This document shows, piece by piece, positions 45,170-56,334 of a stretch of 64,000 bases of DNA. Position numbers and translations under genes: made by a program. Within the stretch, counting starts at the first letter, position 1, and each line of letters opens with the position of its first letter. Below the pieces are notes generated by a model, which was given only the letters and a program-made list of their open reading frames with translations, had not been told where the DNA came from and searched no databases. This DNA is from Apricaphanius iberus (Eukaryota; Chordata; Actinopteri; Cyprinodontiformes; Aphaniidae). The stretch lies in contig JAPXFQ010001796.1 of assembly GCA_028564705.1 (NCBI GenBank), positions 1 through 64,000 of the forward strand, given 5' to 3'.

Positions 45170-48100
45170 ATACTAAAAGAACTAGCTTGTTCTAATGTTG
45201 CACTTTTTATGTTTATGCTAGAATATCAAAGGACAACTAGCTTATTCTAATATTGCACTTTGAGTGTGGTTACATTTATTGACCTTTTGGAATACATAAA
45301 TCAGCAAAGCACATAAAATTCCTTGAAAAGGCGTTGGTTTGTGTTTGTGGAATAGCTTTCAATTAATATCAGTAATAGTTATAGGTAAGTAAGTGCTTTG
45401 TCATTGTGCAACCATACAACAAAATTTTGTCACTATCAAATCGATGTATCGTATCGAATTGTGTTGTTTAAAAAAATGTATATATCGCTTTGTATCGAAT
45501 CGTTTGGACTCACATCGAGTTTTTACTATCAATTATTTTTAACTATCAATTATTAGTTACTACAGACGCCAACAGTTGGTCTAAAGTCAATAAGAGTGAA
45601 TAGTCACTATTTATGATGTTTTATTTTTTTCTTTACAATGAAAACTATCTACTCAGTTATCTATAATGTGTATTTTATTAGGCGGAATTCATATTTTCTG
45701 TCTTTCAACCTCAGTTACTCATTTTTCTTGATCATTTTCACGTTCACAGTATGCCCATACACCTTCCTATTATATGAGAACAATTTGAACATTTTAGACC
45801 TTTTACAAGCTGTGTAGGTATGCCAAATTCACCAAAAAGAGCCTCTGGCGTAAGAGGTTAAAAGAAAACCTGATGACCATCTAGCAATAAACGTATTGGT
45901 GACATTTGGTAACAAATATTATTTAAAGGAACTATACATAAGTTTAACCCCAAATAAAAATGTAAACTGTCTTCCTCATACATGCATGTTCCAGCAATGC
46001 CCTGGTCAGCAGAATGCGGCCTGGTTGCCTCTATATGCCTTAAAATCCACTGAGATAGCGAGTGCTCGGGTTGATAAAGCAGATTTACAGAATGCTTTCC
46101 AGGGACAGATGCCTAGGGCCCCAAACACTTTAAGGGCCCCATAATGAACACTTAACAGAGATCTGTAAAATATTTTTCTTTCTTCACAATTAACAAAAAA
46201 CCCTGAAAATAATATAAGCCATAAACCTGGTGGTTGGAAGCAGCATTGGGTGTATATTAAATATGCTCTTTTTATTGTTTACCGAGTACTAAAAAACAAA
46301 GTTATTTTTATTTATTTTTGTTTTAACATATCTCAGATTTTTTTTTTTCAGACTTCAGGTTTTGGATTTCCATTTATATTCTGATATCTCGTCAGTTTTG
46401 TACCAGTTCCCTTCTCTCCACAGTAAACTTCAGGTAAAATGATATACAATATTAAAAATAATAAAATAATATAATGGTCTGTTCTTGAAGACGAGCTTTT
46501 CACAGATTGTAAAAGACATTTTGTGTTGATGCTGCAACTGTTTATTCTGTGCTACAGAACCATTAAACTCTGTGGCACCAATGATAAAGTTAAGAGTGAA
46601 GAAGAAGATGATAAAGATAGAAGTTACCATCCAGCCCTGCACTCATTTCTGTATAATCTTGCTGAGTGTCTGATTGTCAGATAAATCCAGGTGGGATTGC
46701 TTTGTGTTGTAGTTCCAGCAGAAGTTGCTTTAGTCCTTCTGATTTATTAATTTATGTTTGTAGCCATGAATATTTATTTCTATGCAAGTTTATTTTAGCT
46801 CTTCTTGGTAGGGAGGCATCCGTTCTGTTATTAGCTGATTATCAAAGGTTCAGTTTTGATAATATTTAGCCTGTTTGTTCAGACTTCTAGGCAATCAAAC
46901 ATTAATATGGCATTTTTTAGTATAATGCAGAATTAAATACTGAACATTCAGCAAGTTACTGTAATTCCCATTTAATAATTTAGCCTTTTAATAATTCCTG
47001 CATTAAGAATGTTAATTTATTGTCGTCATTTTCCCAATATGAACGCTAAAATTAAGAAGGTAAATCTGTATCAGATCAACCAGGAATATTTGTCTCTACT
47101 TACAGCAACATAAAGTTGAAAGTTTGCTGTACAGATAAATTTGCCTCGTCACAAACATGGCCGCCTGGCTCAGACTTTTACAGAAATTATTATTATTATA
47201 TGTGGAAAACACATTTCTCAAACTGTTAAATGTGTTTTTTATTCAGATGCAGTTCCAGATATATAAATTCTGGACATTAGAGCCGTTTAATGACTGGACC
47301 AGTAAAGAAATTACATAAATGATTTTGTTCTAACTTGGAAATGAAAAACGTTGTAAACAGCAGCTGCAGAGGGGCCCATGTCTTTGTTCGCCTGGGGCCC
47401 CCAAACTGCTAAATCCGCCAATGGGTAGAGCGTAATATGTAATGACATCATACACTTAGGTGTAGCGCTCTTTATCTCCATCATAAACAGCCGTGGAGCC
47501 AGACTGAAGGAATGCTTCAGCAGAGCAGAGCAGCTTTTAGCAGCAGCTAAACTCCAGATCCCAACCAAACTCACACAAGTCTAACGTTTCTGACCTCAGA
47601 TGAAATCATGGCTGCAGATCTGGAACCTGTCCAGGACTGACTCAGCTGTTGTTTCTGTTCTATGGGAGTGAGCTCTCACACAACATGTACGCCTCATGCA
47701 CCAGCTTACCATTCAGACTGCAGCTATGTGTTTGGCCTGAGGGGGCACTAGAGAGCAAGCAAAAAACGTTCAAACGTCACATAGTTGCGTTAAGCTTTAA
47801 CCAGCAGATTTGATGTTTAACAGTAAGTAAACATGAGAGGAAGCCTTCATCCTCTACAGTAGGTCTTCCTGTTTTATCCAGGGTCGAGTTCTCCATCCAA
47901 CAAATGTCTACCTTGATTTTTTTGGAGAGTACAGTAAGTGTGCTCTTCATTTACCAGACTGTACGGTGGCTCTGCCCTTGATCATCTGTTTATTGACAAC
48001 ACCTGTGTCCCTGAGAAGACTCACCTGGTTCTCCTCATCCTTCTGCCAGTATTTAGATACGGCTTTTGCTGCACTCCTAATTATGTTATGTTGTTGTATG

Positions 48101-48825
48101 ATTTCTGTCTTCTGGCATCCAGAAACTTCAATAAATGTCCTTGCACATTTTATTCCTTGCCTGCATATGAGTTAGAAGCTGACAGTACAGGAGGTAGTAG
48201 ATCTTGTGTTTTTTTCTCTTCGGACTACACATGGTAAGTTGTCCCTTATTTTTGGGGCACATGGTAGGTCTGGATAAAGAATAACATCTACTCTATGATT
48301 TTTAGGCTTATTAAGTAGATTGGGCAGAATGTTGGTAGAACAACTCAAACCCTCCCTCATCATTCCTAAAACTCTTCATATCTTCAGTAAAATAATATTC
48401 TCCTCATCCAACCCCCCCCCCCCCAAAAGCGGATGCTTTAGATGTTTTTACTAAAATGTAATTCATTAATGAATTCACATTACCATGAAATATTCCCATC
48501 ACAAGAGTTTACAGCAGGTCTTTGCTTCTTTCTTTGGAGCGTTTTTTGACTTGTTGATTGGAGTAAAATGTGAGTAAAACTGATCATCATGGGGTGAAGT
48601 GAACCAGTCTTTGCAAAGACTCACATTTTCCACCGTAGGTAATTAATATGTTATTGCTAAATTGTTGTATTTTTAAATCGAACCCTGATAGGAAACACTT
48701 CCCTGCCTACAGCAGGAAATGAACCTTTTGTCTAACTGTAACTGTCTTCTCATAAAATATTCATGTTCTCTCTCATCCTACGGCAGCGTCTCCATCCTCC
48801 ACGTTACCTCTGGTTATGTCAGAGA
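45170..48825. other. Non-coding DNA with transposon debris
   Basis: 45438-45525 holds a second, end-less copy of the interior of the 45017 element (TATATCGCTTTGTATCGAAT present in both). CCTAGGGCCCCAAAC at about 46112 and CCTGGGGCCCCCAAAC at about 47392 are similar words in the same orientation, possibly ends or copies of another element. A 14-bp C run lies at 48411. No gene recognised. Confidence 0.5.
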
Positions 48826-48885
48826 CTGTGGGAGGGGACCAGAGTACCCAGAGAAAACCCACGCATACACCGAGAGACAACGGTG
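48826..48885 (-). repeat. SINE-like fragment
   Basis: Plus strand GGGACCAGAGTACCCAGAGA, then AAACCCACGCATACACCGAG matches, in reverse complement, the block (GTGTCTGCGTGGGTTTTCTC) that follows the tRNA-like head of widespread vertebrate/fish SINEs. Recalled family similarity; short. Confidence 0.55.
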
Positions 48886-50859
48886 CCTCCTCACACAAAC
48901 ACCTGCAAGTGTTTCCTACAGACATGTTTTATTCAGCTTTCAGAAAATACAGCAGCAGAGAGTGGAGGCTGAACGATTTCATGGAGGATCAGATGCTGAT
49001 TCTTATGATCAGTTAAACTAATATTATGTCCTCCCACATCATGGTACACAGGAAAACAGTGAATTAACATATGGTTCTGCTTTCCAGGAGGTTCTGGTTC
49101 CTCCCGTAAACTCAGACTCACTATCCTGCATGGTGTATCAGAACTTGCTGTTCAGTAACGTCCTCATGTAGTTTCTGACTGTGGCACCACGTTCACTGAT
49201 GAACCAGTTCAGAACCACGAGCAAACCAACCCGTTTGGATCTATTTGGACCGCATGCTGGACACAGCTTGAGCAGAACCGTCTGGAAGAGGAAGCAGCGT
49301 GCGATTAGCAGTTCTGCTGGATCTCCTCAGACTGGTTATCCAGCCTCCATGAATGTTTCTCCTGCTAACTTCTGCAACAGCAGAGAACAAGCCATGAAGA
49401 ATCAGCTCCAACATCATCAGGCCTGATGGAAGCAGTGGTTCAGGTCCACTCAGAGTGTGTGATTAGGAACCGGGTCTGCTGACTAAAGAACCCTGGCCCA
49501 AATATGGAGAGGAAAGCAGGAATCCTGAACAGATAAGGATGTGATCAACAGAGTGGTTCATCACCCCCCTCAAATGCTTCTTTTGTGCTTCCATACTTTT
49601 CTGGATTATCAAAGATGTGGACAGAACATGTTCTTGGAGCTCCGTCAACAGCTGATTACAAGGTGGAGAGAGCAGCGGCTAGTTTGCAGAGAAAGGTAGT
49701 TTGTATGCATATATAAATACATGTGAGTATCTATGACGCAGGGGGCGTGTTAAACAAATGTTGGTGAAAAATGTGATAAATCAAAATTCAAGAAAGTAGT
49801 TCTTCCTCAGCACCAGTCTGGTCCAGCTTGAAGTTGGTGCTCAGCTAAGCGCCGGGTTGGAACCAAAATTTGGTTCTAGACAGTTGAAACCCAAAGAACT
49901 GGTTCTAAGTCAGGCTGTAGCACTGAACCAACTCTGGCTGTTAAATCAGATCATTCAAATATCCAATCAGTCAAATATCAGCCTAGTTTGTTGCTAACAG
50001 GTTCATTTTACCACGGCCAGAATAATGGGTGGTTGCTGGAGAGCAGGGTGGGGTCACTGGGTGGAGAGGGTGTGGTGGGATGTTGGTGGAGGATGAGAGG
50101 TCAGAGGTCACCTTCATGGAGAAATGACCAGGTGAGGAACAGGAGCACACCTGTAAAACACCGCCCTCTAGTGTAGGACCTGTAGAAAAACATCCACCCA
50201 GGTTCCTGGATCGCTCCTGGTCCCACATTGGGTCTGTTTCGTGTTAAAACAGGAAAAATGGGGTCAGTGCTGGAAACAAGGAAGAAAACAGGCGGGTCTA
50301 CTGTATCAGAACCGGATCAGAACCAGATCTCCATGACTGTGACGTCCAAGCTCTCCCCATCGGCACCGCTGGGTTTCCCATCCCGTTTAATTAATTGTCT
50401 CTGCAGGAACATCTGTGGTCTCTGGAGTGCTGCTGCGATCCAACGTTCCTCCTTCCAGCAGCGCCGCTTTTAATGATGAAGCATCTGGAAGACGGTGGAG
50501 CAACAGAAGCACATCCATCCTCAGCCGTGAAGAGCTGCATCTGAAAACACCACATCTGGGTCAGCGTAGTCTGAACCTGCTCTGCAAACATATCTCCTAA
50601 CCGCATGTTTAAGATGACGGCGCTGCAGAAAATGATCACAGAGAAAACGAGACGCATCAAGACAACAGCTGGTTCCTTTTATCAGGATCAACCTCAATCA
50701 GCTGACTGGGCAAAAGGGGGAGAAAGGTACCAGAACCCTGGTCCAGGTGGTACCAGAACCATCTGATGCTGCCAGTAACTCTGATGTTTCTTCAACATGA
50801 AAAGTTCTACTGGGTTTCTGTTCTGTCAGACATTCAGACGACTGTTAACACTGATATTA
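48886..50859. other. Unique non-coding DNA
   Basis: No gene recognised. A CTCF-like site (minus ACACTAGAGGGCGG, 13 of 14 consensus positions) is at 50161-50174. Overlapping short open frames at 50228-50660 have no domains. Confidence 0.45.
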
Positions 50860-51605
50860 TTAGACATCTTTATTACAATAAAACACTGACAACAATAAGG
50901 CAATATAAGTGATCAAATAAAAGCCACAATAGAACCAATAGAATAATAAACAGATTAGAGACACAAAACATGTGACATCCCAGTTATTATTAATCATTTA
51001 CTCAAAGACAGAAGAGTTTTTGGAGCATAGAAACTAAAAGCTGCTTCTCCATGTTTGGTTCTGGTTCTATGGATGATCACTAAACTAGAGATGGAGGACC
51101 TGATTGATCTGGGTGGTTGCTATGGTAACAGCAGGTCTCCATCATACTTTGGTGCTAAACCATTCAATGATTTATAAACTAGTAGGAGTATTTATTAGTC
51201 TATACTCTGAGCTACAGGGAGCCAGAGGAAGGACTTTAGAACCGGGCTGATGTGTTCTGGGACATCCACTTATTGATTTGATCATTTATTTAGTGCTTGG
51301 ATCGGTATAAAGTCACCTGGTGACATTATAATGTACAGCTGAGTATCATCTGCATAGTTATAGTAACTAATCTTATTGGCTGTTATAATCTGGGTCAGTG
51401 GGAGCATGTAGATATTAAATAGAAGAGGCCCCAGGATGGAGCCCTGGGGAACCCCACATGTGATTTATGTTGGTTCTGGTGAAAAGTTTCCTGTTGAAAC
51501 AAAGAATTTCCTGTTCATCCGGTAGAACTGCAACCAGCCCAGTTCTGTACCGGAGAGTCCGATCCATTTCTCCAGTCGTTCCAGTAATATTTTATGATCA
51601 ACTGT
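50860..51605 (-). pseudogene. LINE reverse transcriptase fragment with YADD box
   Basis: A minus-strand frame reads VDHKILLERLEKWIGLSGTE, RKFFVSTGNFSPEPT, a TAA stop, [20 protein letters not shown], then [10 protein letters not shown] (YADD at 51356-51345). These are the conserved palm blocks of reverse transcriptase of an L2/CR1/Rex1-like fish LINE. Further downstream (51250-50990) KSLNGLAPKYDGDLLLP and GEAAFSFYAPKTLLSLS match the region after the domain, with intervening stops and a deletion. Truncated at 51605, where an oppositely oriented LINE 3' region begins. Confidence 0.85.
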
Positions 51606-52118
51606 GTTGGAGGACAGACTGACCACTTTTCTTCTCTCTTCTACTTTTCTCTCCTACTACTCTACAGATACATTTTTTCTGCTGTTATTGTGATTGTTAA
51701 CCCAGTTTTCTCTCAGTATTTTTCTCCCCGTAGAACCTCCACATGGTCTGGTACCCTGCTCAGCTACAGCACCCCCTGCTGGATGGGGAGCATCGGTTCA
51801 AATGATGCTCCCACTGATTGAACATCCTTCATGTCCTATTATCAACGTATTACTTTCTGTAATATAGAAAGTACTGTTGCATCAGTTCTTTTGTTCCCTA
51901 AACACTTGTACTGAGCCAGGTTCTGGTTCTGGTTCTGATGGAGGTTTCTTCCTCTCCACCGTCGCTACATGTTGGTCCAGGAGGAGTGAACACTTCCAGT
52001 CAGACTGCTTCCTTAGATAGAAAACTGTTAAACTGGTTGGAAAGTTTGACTTTTTGAATAAATTGCTTTGAGATGACATCAGTTGTGAATCGGCGCTATA
52101 GAAATAAACTGAACTGGT
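51606..52118 (+). repeat. LINE 3'-end-like dispersed repeat, second plus-strand copy
   Basis: Shares ordered blocks with 12975-13425: CTGAGCCAGGTTCTG, GAGGTTTCTTCCTCT, CCACCGTCGCTACATG, TTTGAGATGACATCAGTTGT and GGCGCTATAGAAATAAACTG. More diverged than the first copy. It meets the minus-strand reverse transcriptase fragment at about 51605. A CTCF-like word on the minus strand (CCAGCAGGGGGTGC, 51769-51782) lies within it. Confidence 0.72.
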
Positions 52119-53512
52119 TGTCTATCCAGAGGTGACTCCGCCTCTTGCCCTTTGACCTCTGGGGAAAGGAGAAATCTGAGTGCAGATAATGGATGGATAT
52201 TTGATGCTGCAGTGAATTACCCCAGTCAGACTCTGATCTGCTCTCCAGATGAGAATCTGGGGCTGATTTATCAGCTGAGACGGTTTGGATCAGCTGGAAG
52301 CTTCAGAGACAGAGCAGGAATCTAGATCTCCGCCGTTAGCTGGAAACCCAGCATGTAGTGGAAGATCAAGCTCCTCTCTGGTGCTTAAAGCCTCACTGAT
52401 GTTCCTTCTGGACTCAGGCAGGCTTGGAGAGTTGAATCTGGAAAGTGTGGAACGTTGAAATGGGTACCGTGGTTCCAACAAACTGGGTGGAAATTCAAAT
52501 GTTCTCCATATCTGAACATGCGGGAAGGATTAAAACGTAAAGTCTGGAGACTGATCAGAGCATGAAAACATTTCTCCTCTGCAGCAGAAATGGGAATGTT
52601 TGGATTTATAAATGGGAACGTCGGAGGAACCACTGTTCTGTAGGAGTGAAAAATGGATTCAGTAAGTGGAAGAAAGAGATCCTGTTGCAGTCTGGATAAA
52701 CAGAACATTAGAAGCTATTTTCCAGGACAAGCAAAGGAACATAAATATTGATATATTTATAGATCTGATCCCTGATTCTTGTGTTGGTCCATCTGTCCTC
52801 TGGAAATGTTGCTGGTTTGGAGCTGAAAAAGCCAGGAAGCAGAATAGTTTGTGTCGACTACATCTGTGCTCTGGGTTCTACCTGTGAACTCAGGTGATCT
52901 TCCTCCTTCAGGGCTGAGCCTGAGGAAGTGCTTCCTCCTCCTTCCTCTTCCCTCTCCCAGTGTGAGACTTCCTGCGCTATCTTCGTGTTTGCTTCGTTCC
53001 CCTCCAGCGAACATCAGATGTAGCAGAACCTCAGGACAAAATAAGAGCATTACTTTTTAAAGAAGGGAGACGGTGATGCGTGCTGACAGCGGCTGCTAAT
53101 TGGAGTTAATTAATTTACCTCGGGCGCGTGTGTTCTCACAAAGCGCCGCTCGCTGCCTGAATAAGTGATGATCAGTGTCGGCCGTATAAGCCCCGACTTT
53201 CTGAATCATTTAACGCTGCAATCTGCTAATTAGCAGGGAGAAAAGCCAGCTTTCAACCACAATTAAGACAGGCCTCTGTCAGTCAGGGGGGAGGGAGCGC
53301 TTCATTTATTCATCCTCTGAGCAGATGCTGAGTGCAGGCGTGGGGTGGGGGTGGGGGTGGGCTTGGATGCAGGGATGGAGAGCTGTGGGATCTGAGAGCT
53401 CTAGCAGAAGTTTTCCTTCCTCCTCCTCCTCTTGTTCTGCTCCTCAGAGGAGGAGATCAGCGAGGAGGGGGCGCCACCAACTGGAACAAAGCACAACAAA
53501 GGAGCAGGAACA
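52119..53512. other. Unique non-coding DNA with a candidate conserved element
   Basis: No coding exon recognised. 53060-53330 is GC-mixed, free of repeats, and holds clustered homeodomain-type cores (CTAATTGGAGTTAATTAATT and CTAATTAG) with CpG-bearing segments, which is the look of a developmental enhancer. This is an inference from motif density only. Confidence 0.4.
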
Positions 53513-53553
53513 AACACACACACACACACACACACACAATGGGGGGGGGGGGA
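53513..53553. repeat. (CA)n microsatellite followed by a G run
   Basis: About thirteen CA repeats, then AAT and a run of 12-13 G. Confidence 0.92.
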
Positions 53554-53641
53554 AAGTCATGTTAACTGGTTGTACAGCCCAAGGTCAGACACAACCACAC
53601 ACACCATCCCAGCAGCCTGGCATGCATCCATCTGGGTGACT

Positions 53642-53661
53642 ACACACACACACACACACAC

Positions 53662-53727
<66 letters not shown>

Positions 53728-53745
53728 CCACACACACACACACAG
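53642..53745. repeat. (CA)n microsatellite
   Basis: About 100 bp of CA repeats interrupted by a few CATA, and one CCCA, units. Confidence 0.96.
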
Positions 53746-53854
53746 CGTCCTGTAACGCTGCAGTCGGACGATGTTGGAGCCAGTTATCCGTCTCCAGCTG
53801 GGAGATTTAAAGTCAACTTTCACTGTTTAACTTTAATGAAATGTCACCTGCAGG

Positions 53855-53867
53855 AGGTCAAAGTTCA
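53855..53867 (+). promoter_or_regulatory. DR1 nuclear receptor half-site pair
   Basis: AGGTCAAAGTTCA is a direct repeat of AGGTCA/AGTTCA spaced by one base, the binding form used by HNF4 and PPAR-RXR. Motif match only, no gene nearby. Confidence 0.3.
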
Positions 53868-53930
53868 CCCACCCTCCAGCTGATTGGTGGATCCAGCAGT
53901 CAGTCAGTCCTGACATTGAGATTTAATATA

Positions 53931-55547
53931 CACTACCGTTCAAAAGTTTGGGGTCACCCAAACAATTTTGTGTTTTCCATGAAAAGTCACACTTATTCAC
54001 CACCATACGTTGTGAAATGAATAAAAAATAGAGTCAAGACATTGACAAGGTTAGAAATAATGATTTTTATTTGAAATAAGATTGTTTTTACATCAAACTT
54101 TGCTTTCATCAAAGAATCCTCCATTTGCAGCAATTACAGCATTGCAGACCTTTGGCATTCTAGCTGTTAATTTGTTGAGGTAATCTGGAGAAATTGCACC
54201 CCACGCTTCTAGAAGCAGCTCCCACAATTTGGATTGGTTGGATGGGCACTTCTTGCGTACCATACGGTCAAGCTGCTCCCACAACAGCTCAACGGGGTTC
54301 AAATCTGGTGACTGCGCTGGCCACTCCATTACCGATAGAATACCAGCTGCCTGCTTCTTCTCTAAATAGTTCTTGCACAATTTCGAGGTGTGTTTTGGGT
54401 CATTGTCCTGTTGTAGGATGAAATTGGCTCCAATCAAGCGCTGTCCACTGGGTATGGCATGGCGTTGCAAAATGGAGTGATAGCCTTCCTTATTCAGAAT
54501 CCCTTTTACCCTGTACAAATCTCCCACCTTACCAGCACCAAAGCAACCCCAGACCATCACATTACCTCCACCATGCTTAACAGATGGCGTCAGGCATTCT
54601 TCCAGCATCTTTTCAGTTGTTCTGCGTCTCACAAACGTTCTTCTTTGTGATCCAAACACCTCAAACTTGGATTCATCCGTCCACAGCACTTTTTTCCAGT
54701 CTTCCTCTGTCCAATGTCTGTGTTCTTTTGCCCATCTTAATCTTTTTCTTTTATTGGCCAGTCTCAGATATGGCTTTTTCTTTGCCACTCTGCCCTGAAG
54801 CCCAGAATCCCGCAGCCGCCTCTTCACTGTAGATGTTGACACTGGTGTTTTGCGGGTACTATTTAATGAAGATGCCAGTTGGGGACCTGTGAGGCGTCTG
54901 TTTCTCAAACTAGAGACTCTAATGTACTTATCTTCTTGCTCAGTTGTGCAACGCGGCCTCCCACTTCTTTTTCTACTCTGGTTAGAGCCTGTTTGTGCTG
55001 TCCTCTGAAGGGAGTAGTACACACCGTTGTAGGAAATCTTCAATTTCTTAGCAATTTCTCGCATGGAATAGCCTTCATTTCTAAGAACAAGAATAGACTG
55101 TCGAGTTTCAGATGAAAGTTCTCTTTTTCTGGCCATTTTGAGCGTTTAATTGACCCCACAAATGTGATGCTCCAGAAACTCAATCTGCTCAAAGGAAGGT
55201 CAGTTTTGTAGCTTCTGTACCGAGCTAAACTGTTTTCAGATGTGTGAACATGATTGCACAAGGGTTTTCTAATCATCAATTAGCCTTCTGAGCCAATGAG
55301 CAAACACATTGTACCATTAGAACACTGGAGTGATAGTTGCTGGAAATGGGCCTCTATACACCTATGTAGATATTGCACCAAAACCAGACATTTGCAGCTA
55401 GAATAGTCATTTACCACATTAGCAATGTATAGCGTGTGTTTCTTTAAAGTTAAGACTAGTTTAAAGTTATCTTCATTGAAAAGTACAGTGCTTTTCCTTC
55501 AAAAATAAGGACATTTCAATGTGACCCCAAACTTTTGAACGGTAGTG
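53931..55547 (-). mobile_element. Complete Tc1/mariner (DD38E, Intruder-like) transposon, 1617 bp
   Basis: Both ends begin with CACTACCGTTCAAAAGTTTG, extended to a 27-bp perfect inverted repeat ending GGGGTCAC. The element is flanked by TA on each side (53929-53930 and 55548-55549), the duplicated target of this superfamily. It encodes one intact transposase on the minus strand, with non-coding arms of about 160 bp (53931-54092) and 410 bp (55137-55547). Intact ends, target duplication and open frame point to recent insertion. It is the only apparently complete transposon in the window. Confidence 0.95.
54093..55136 (-). CDS. Tc1/mariner transposase, 347 aa, DD38E catalytic triad
   Basis: The protein cuts and pastes its own element at TA dinucleotides in the nucleus. 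Residues about 1-110 form the paired-like DNA-binding part: two helix-turn-helix segments (first SMREIAKKLKISYNGVYYSL, second around residues 79-110) separated by the GRPR hook (59-62). Basic KKKPY...KRKR residues at 119-131 probably carry the nuclear localisation signal. The catalytic domain has D154 in WTDESKFEVFG, a glycine-rich HGGGNVMVWG segment (188-197), D244 in LQQDNDPKHTS and E283 in SPDLNPVELLW. D244 and E283 are separated by 38 residues, not the 34 of Tc1 and Sleeping Beauty, matching the published DD38E Intruder family. Length is normal, there is no internal stop, and the ATG lies at the expected family start (MARKRELS). No host function is implied. Confidence 0.95.
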   Translation of the reverse strand: MARKRELSSETRQSILVLRNEGYSMREIAKKLKISYNGVYYSLQRTAQTGSNQSRKRSGRPRCTTEQEDKYIRVSSLRNRRLTGPQLASSLNSTRKTPVSTSTVKRRLRDSGLQGRVAKKKPYLRLANKRKRLRWAKEHRHWTEEDWKKVLWTDESKFEVFGSQRRTFVRRRTTEKMLEECLTPSVKHGGGNVMVWGCFGAGKVGDLYRVKGILNKEGYHSILQRHAIPSGQRLIGANFILQQDNDPKHTSKLCKNYLEKKQAAGILSVMEWPAQSPDLNPVELLWEQLDRMVRKKCPSNQSKLWELLLEAWGAISPDYLNKLTARMPKVCNAVIAANGGFFDESKV

Positions 55548-55549
55548 TA

Positions 55550-56334
55550 CATCAGCCAGTGGGACTCATATTCAGCCCTGGAGTTTTAATCCTCAGGCCT
55601 ACTTTATGTCACAACGTGTTTTTATTAAAATTAGTGATGAATTTATACTATCTAATGTACTTATATCAGTTAAAGTTAACCAATACCGTGAATCAATACG
55701 TAAAATGTGGAAACTATCTCCAATAACTTTACAGAAAGTGCTTATTGTTCACTTAATTTTTTTTATTTTGTGGACTTTTTTTATTCTATTATATTTTTCA
55801 TCTAATTCACCATCATTCGGTGAACATAAATCCTGCCTTCCTATTCAGTGCATTTTTTTGTGTGGAGAAGTATCGGCTTTGGTACACTCGGTAAGTACTC
55901 AGATCCAAGTATTGGTATTGTGTTGGTTTGAAAAATGTGGTATAATTATAAACTTACATGTTAAAACTTAAACAGCACGCGGTTCTGTAAAGCCTTGTAA
56001 TTTAGAGTATTTGTTTCTAAAGAAAATGTCCATTCACTATAAATAAGGATTAACTGCTTTACTACGTACATTTATTTCTGCATGGATTCACATCGACATT
56101 AATCTTTACAACACATCCATTAGCAATATCAGAATCTATATTTTGAGCTGCTAACTCTGTAATCAGTCCCTGACTGCTCTCCTTTTTACGCTTCCTTCAG
56201 TTTCTCTAAACTCATCTGCTGCACATGCCACAATAAAAAATTATATTCTGTTAAGCTTTATTGCATTTAATATAAAAACACATTTGACTTAACCGATTGT
56301 AAGATTTTCAATGGCAAAAAAATGAAGGCTTAAG
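55550..56334. other. AT-rich non-coding DNA
   Basis: Nothing recognised. The 121-codon open frame at 55606-55971 is AT-driven, with no domain. Confidence 0.45.

Noticed and set aside
46105..47410. Two GGGCCCC-containing words that might be ends of one 1.3-kb transposon
   Set aside because: They are in the same, not inverted, orientation, and no target duplication or coding capacity was found.
52385..52708. 107-codon minus frame
   Set aside because: No domain, no splice signals, composition like surrounding non-coding DNA.
53642..53745. Long frames through (CA)n encoding poly(Thr-His) or poly(Val-Cys)
   Set aside because: Microsatellite translation only.
54194..55115. Plus-strand open frames overlapping the transposase
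   Set aside because: Antisense shadows of the transposase gene, no domains.
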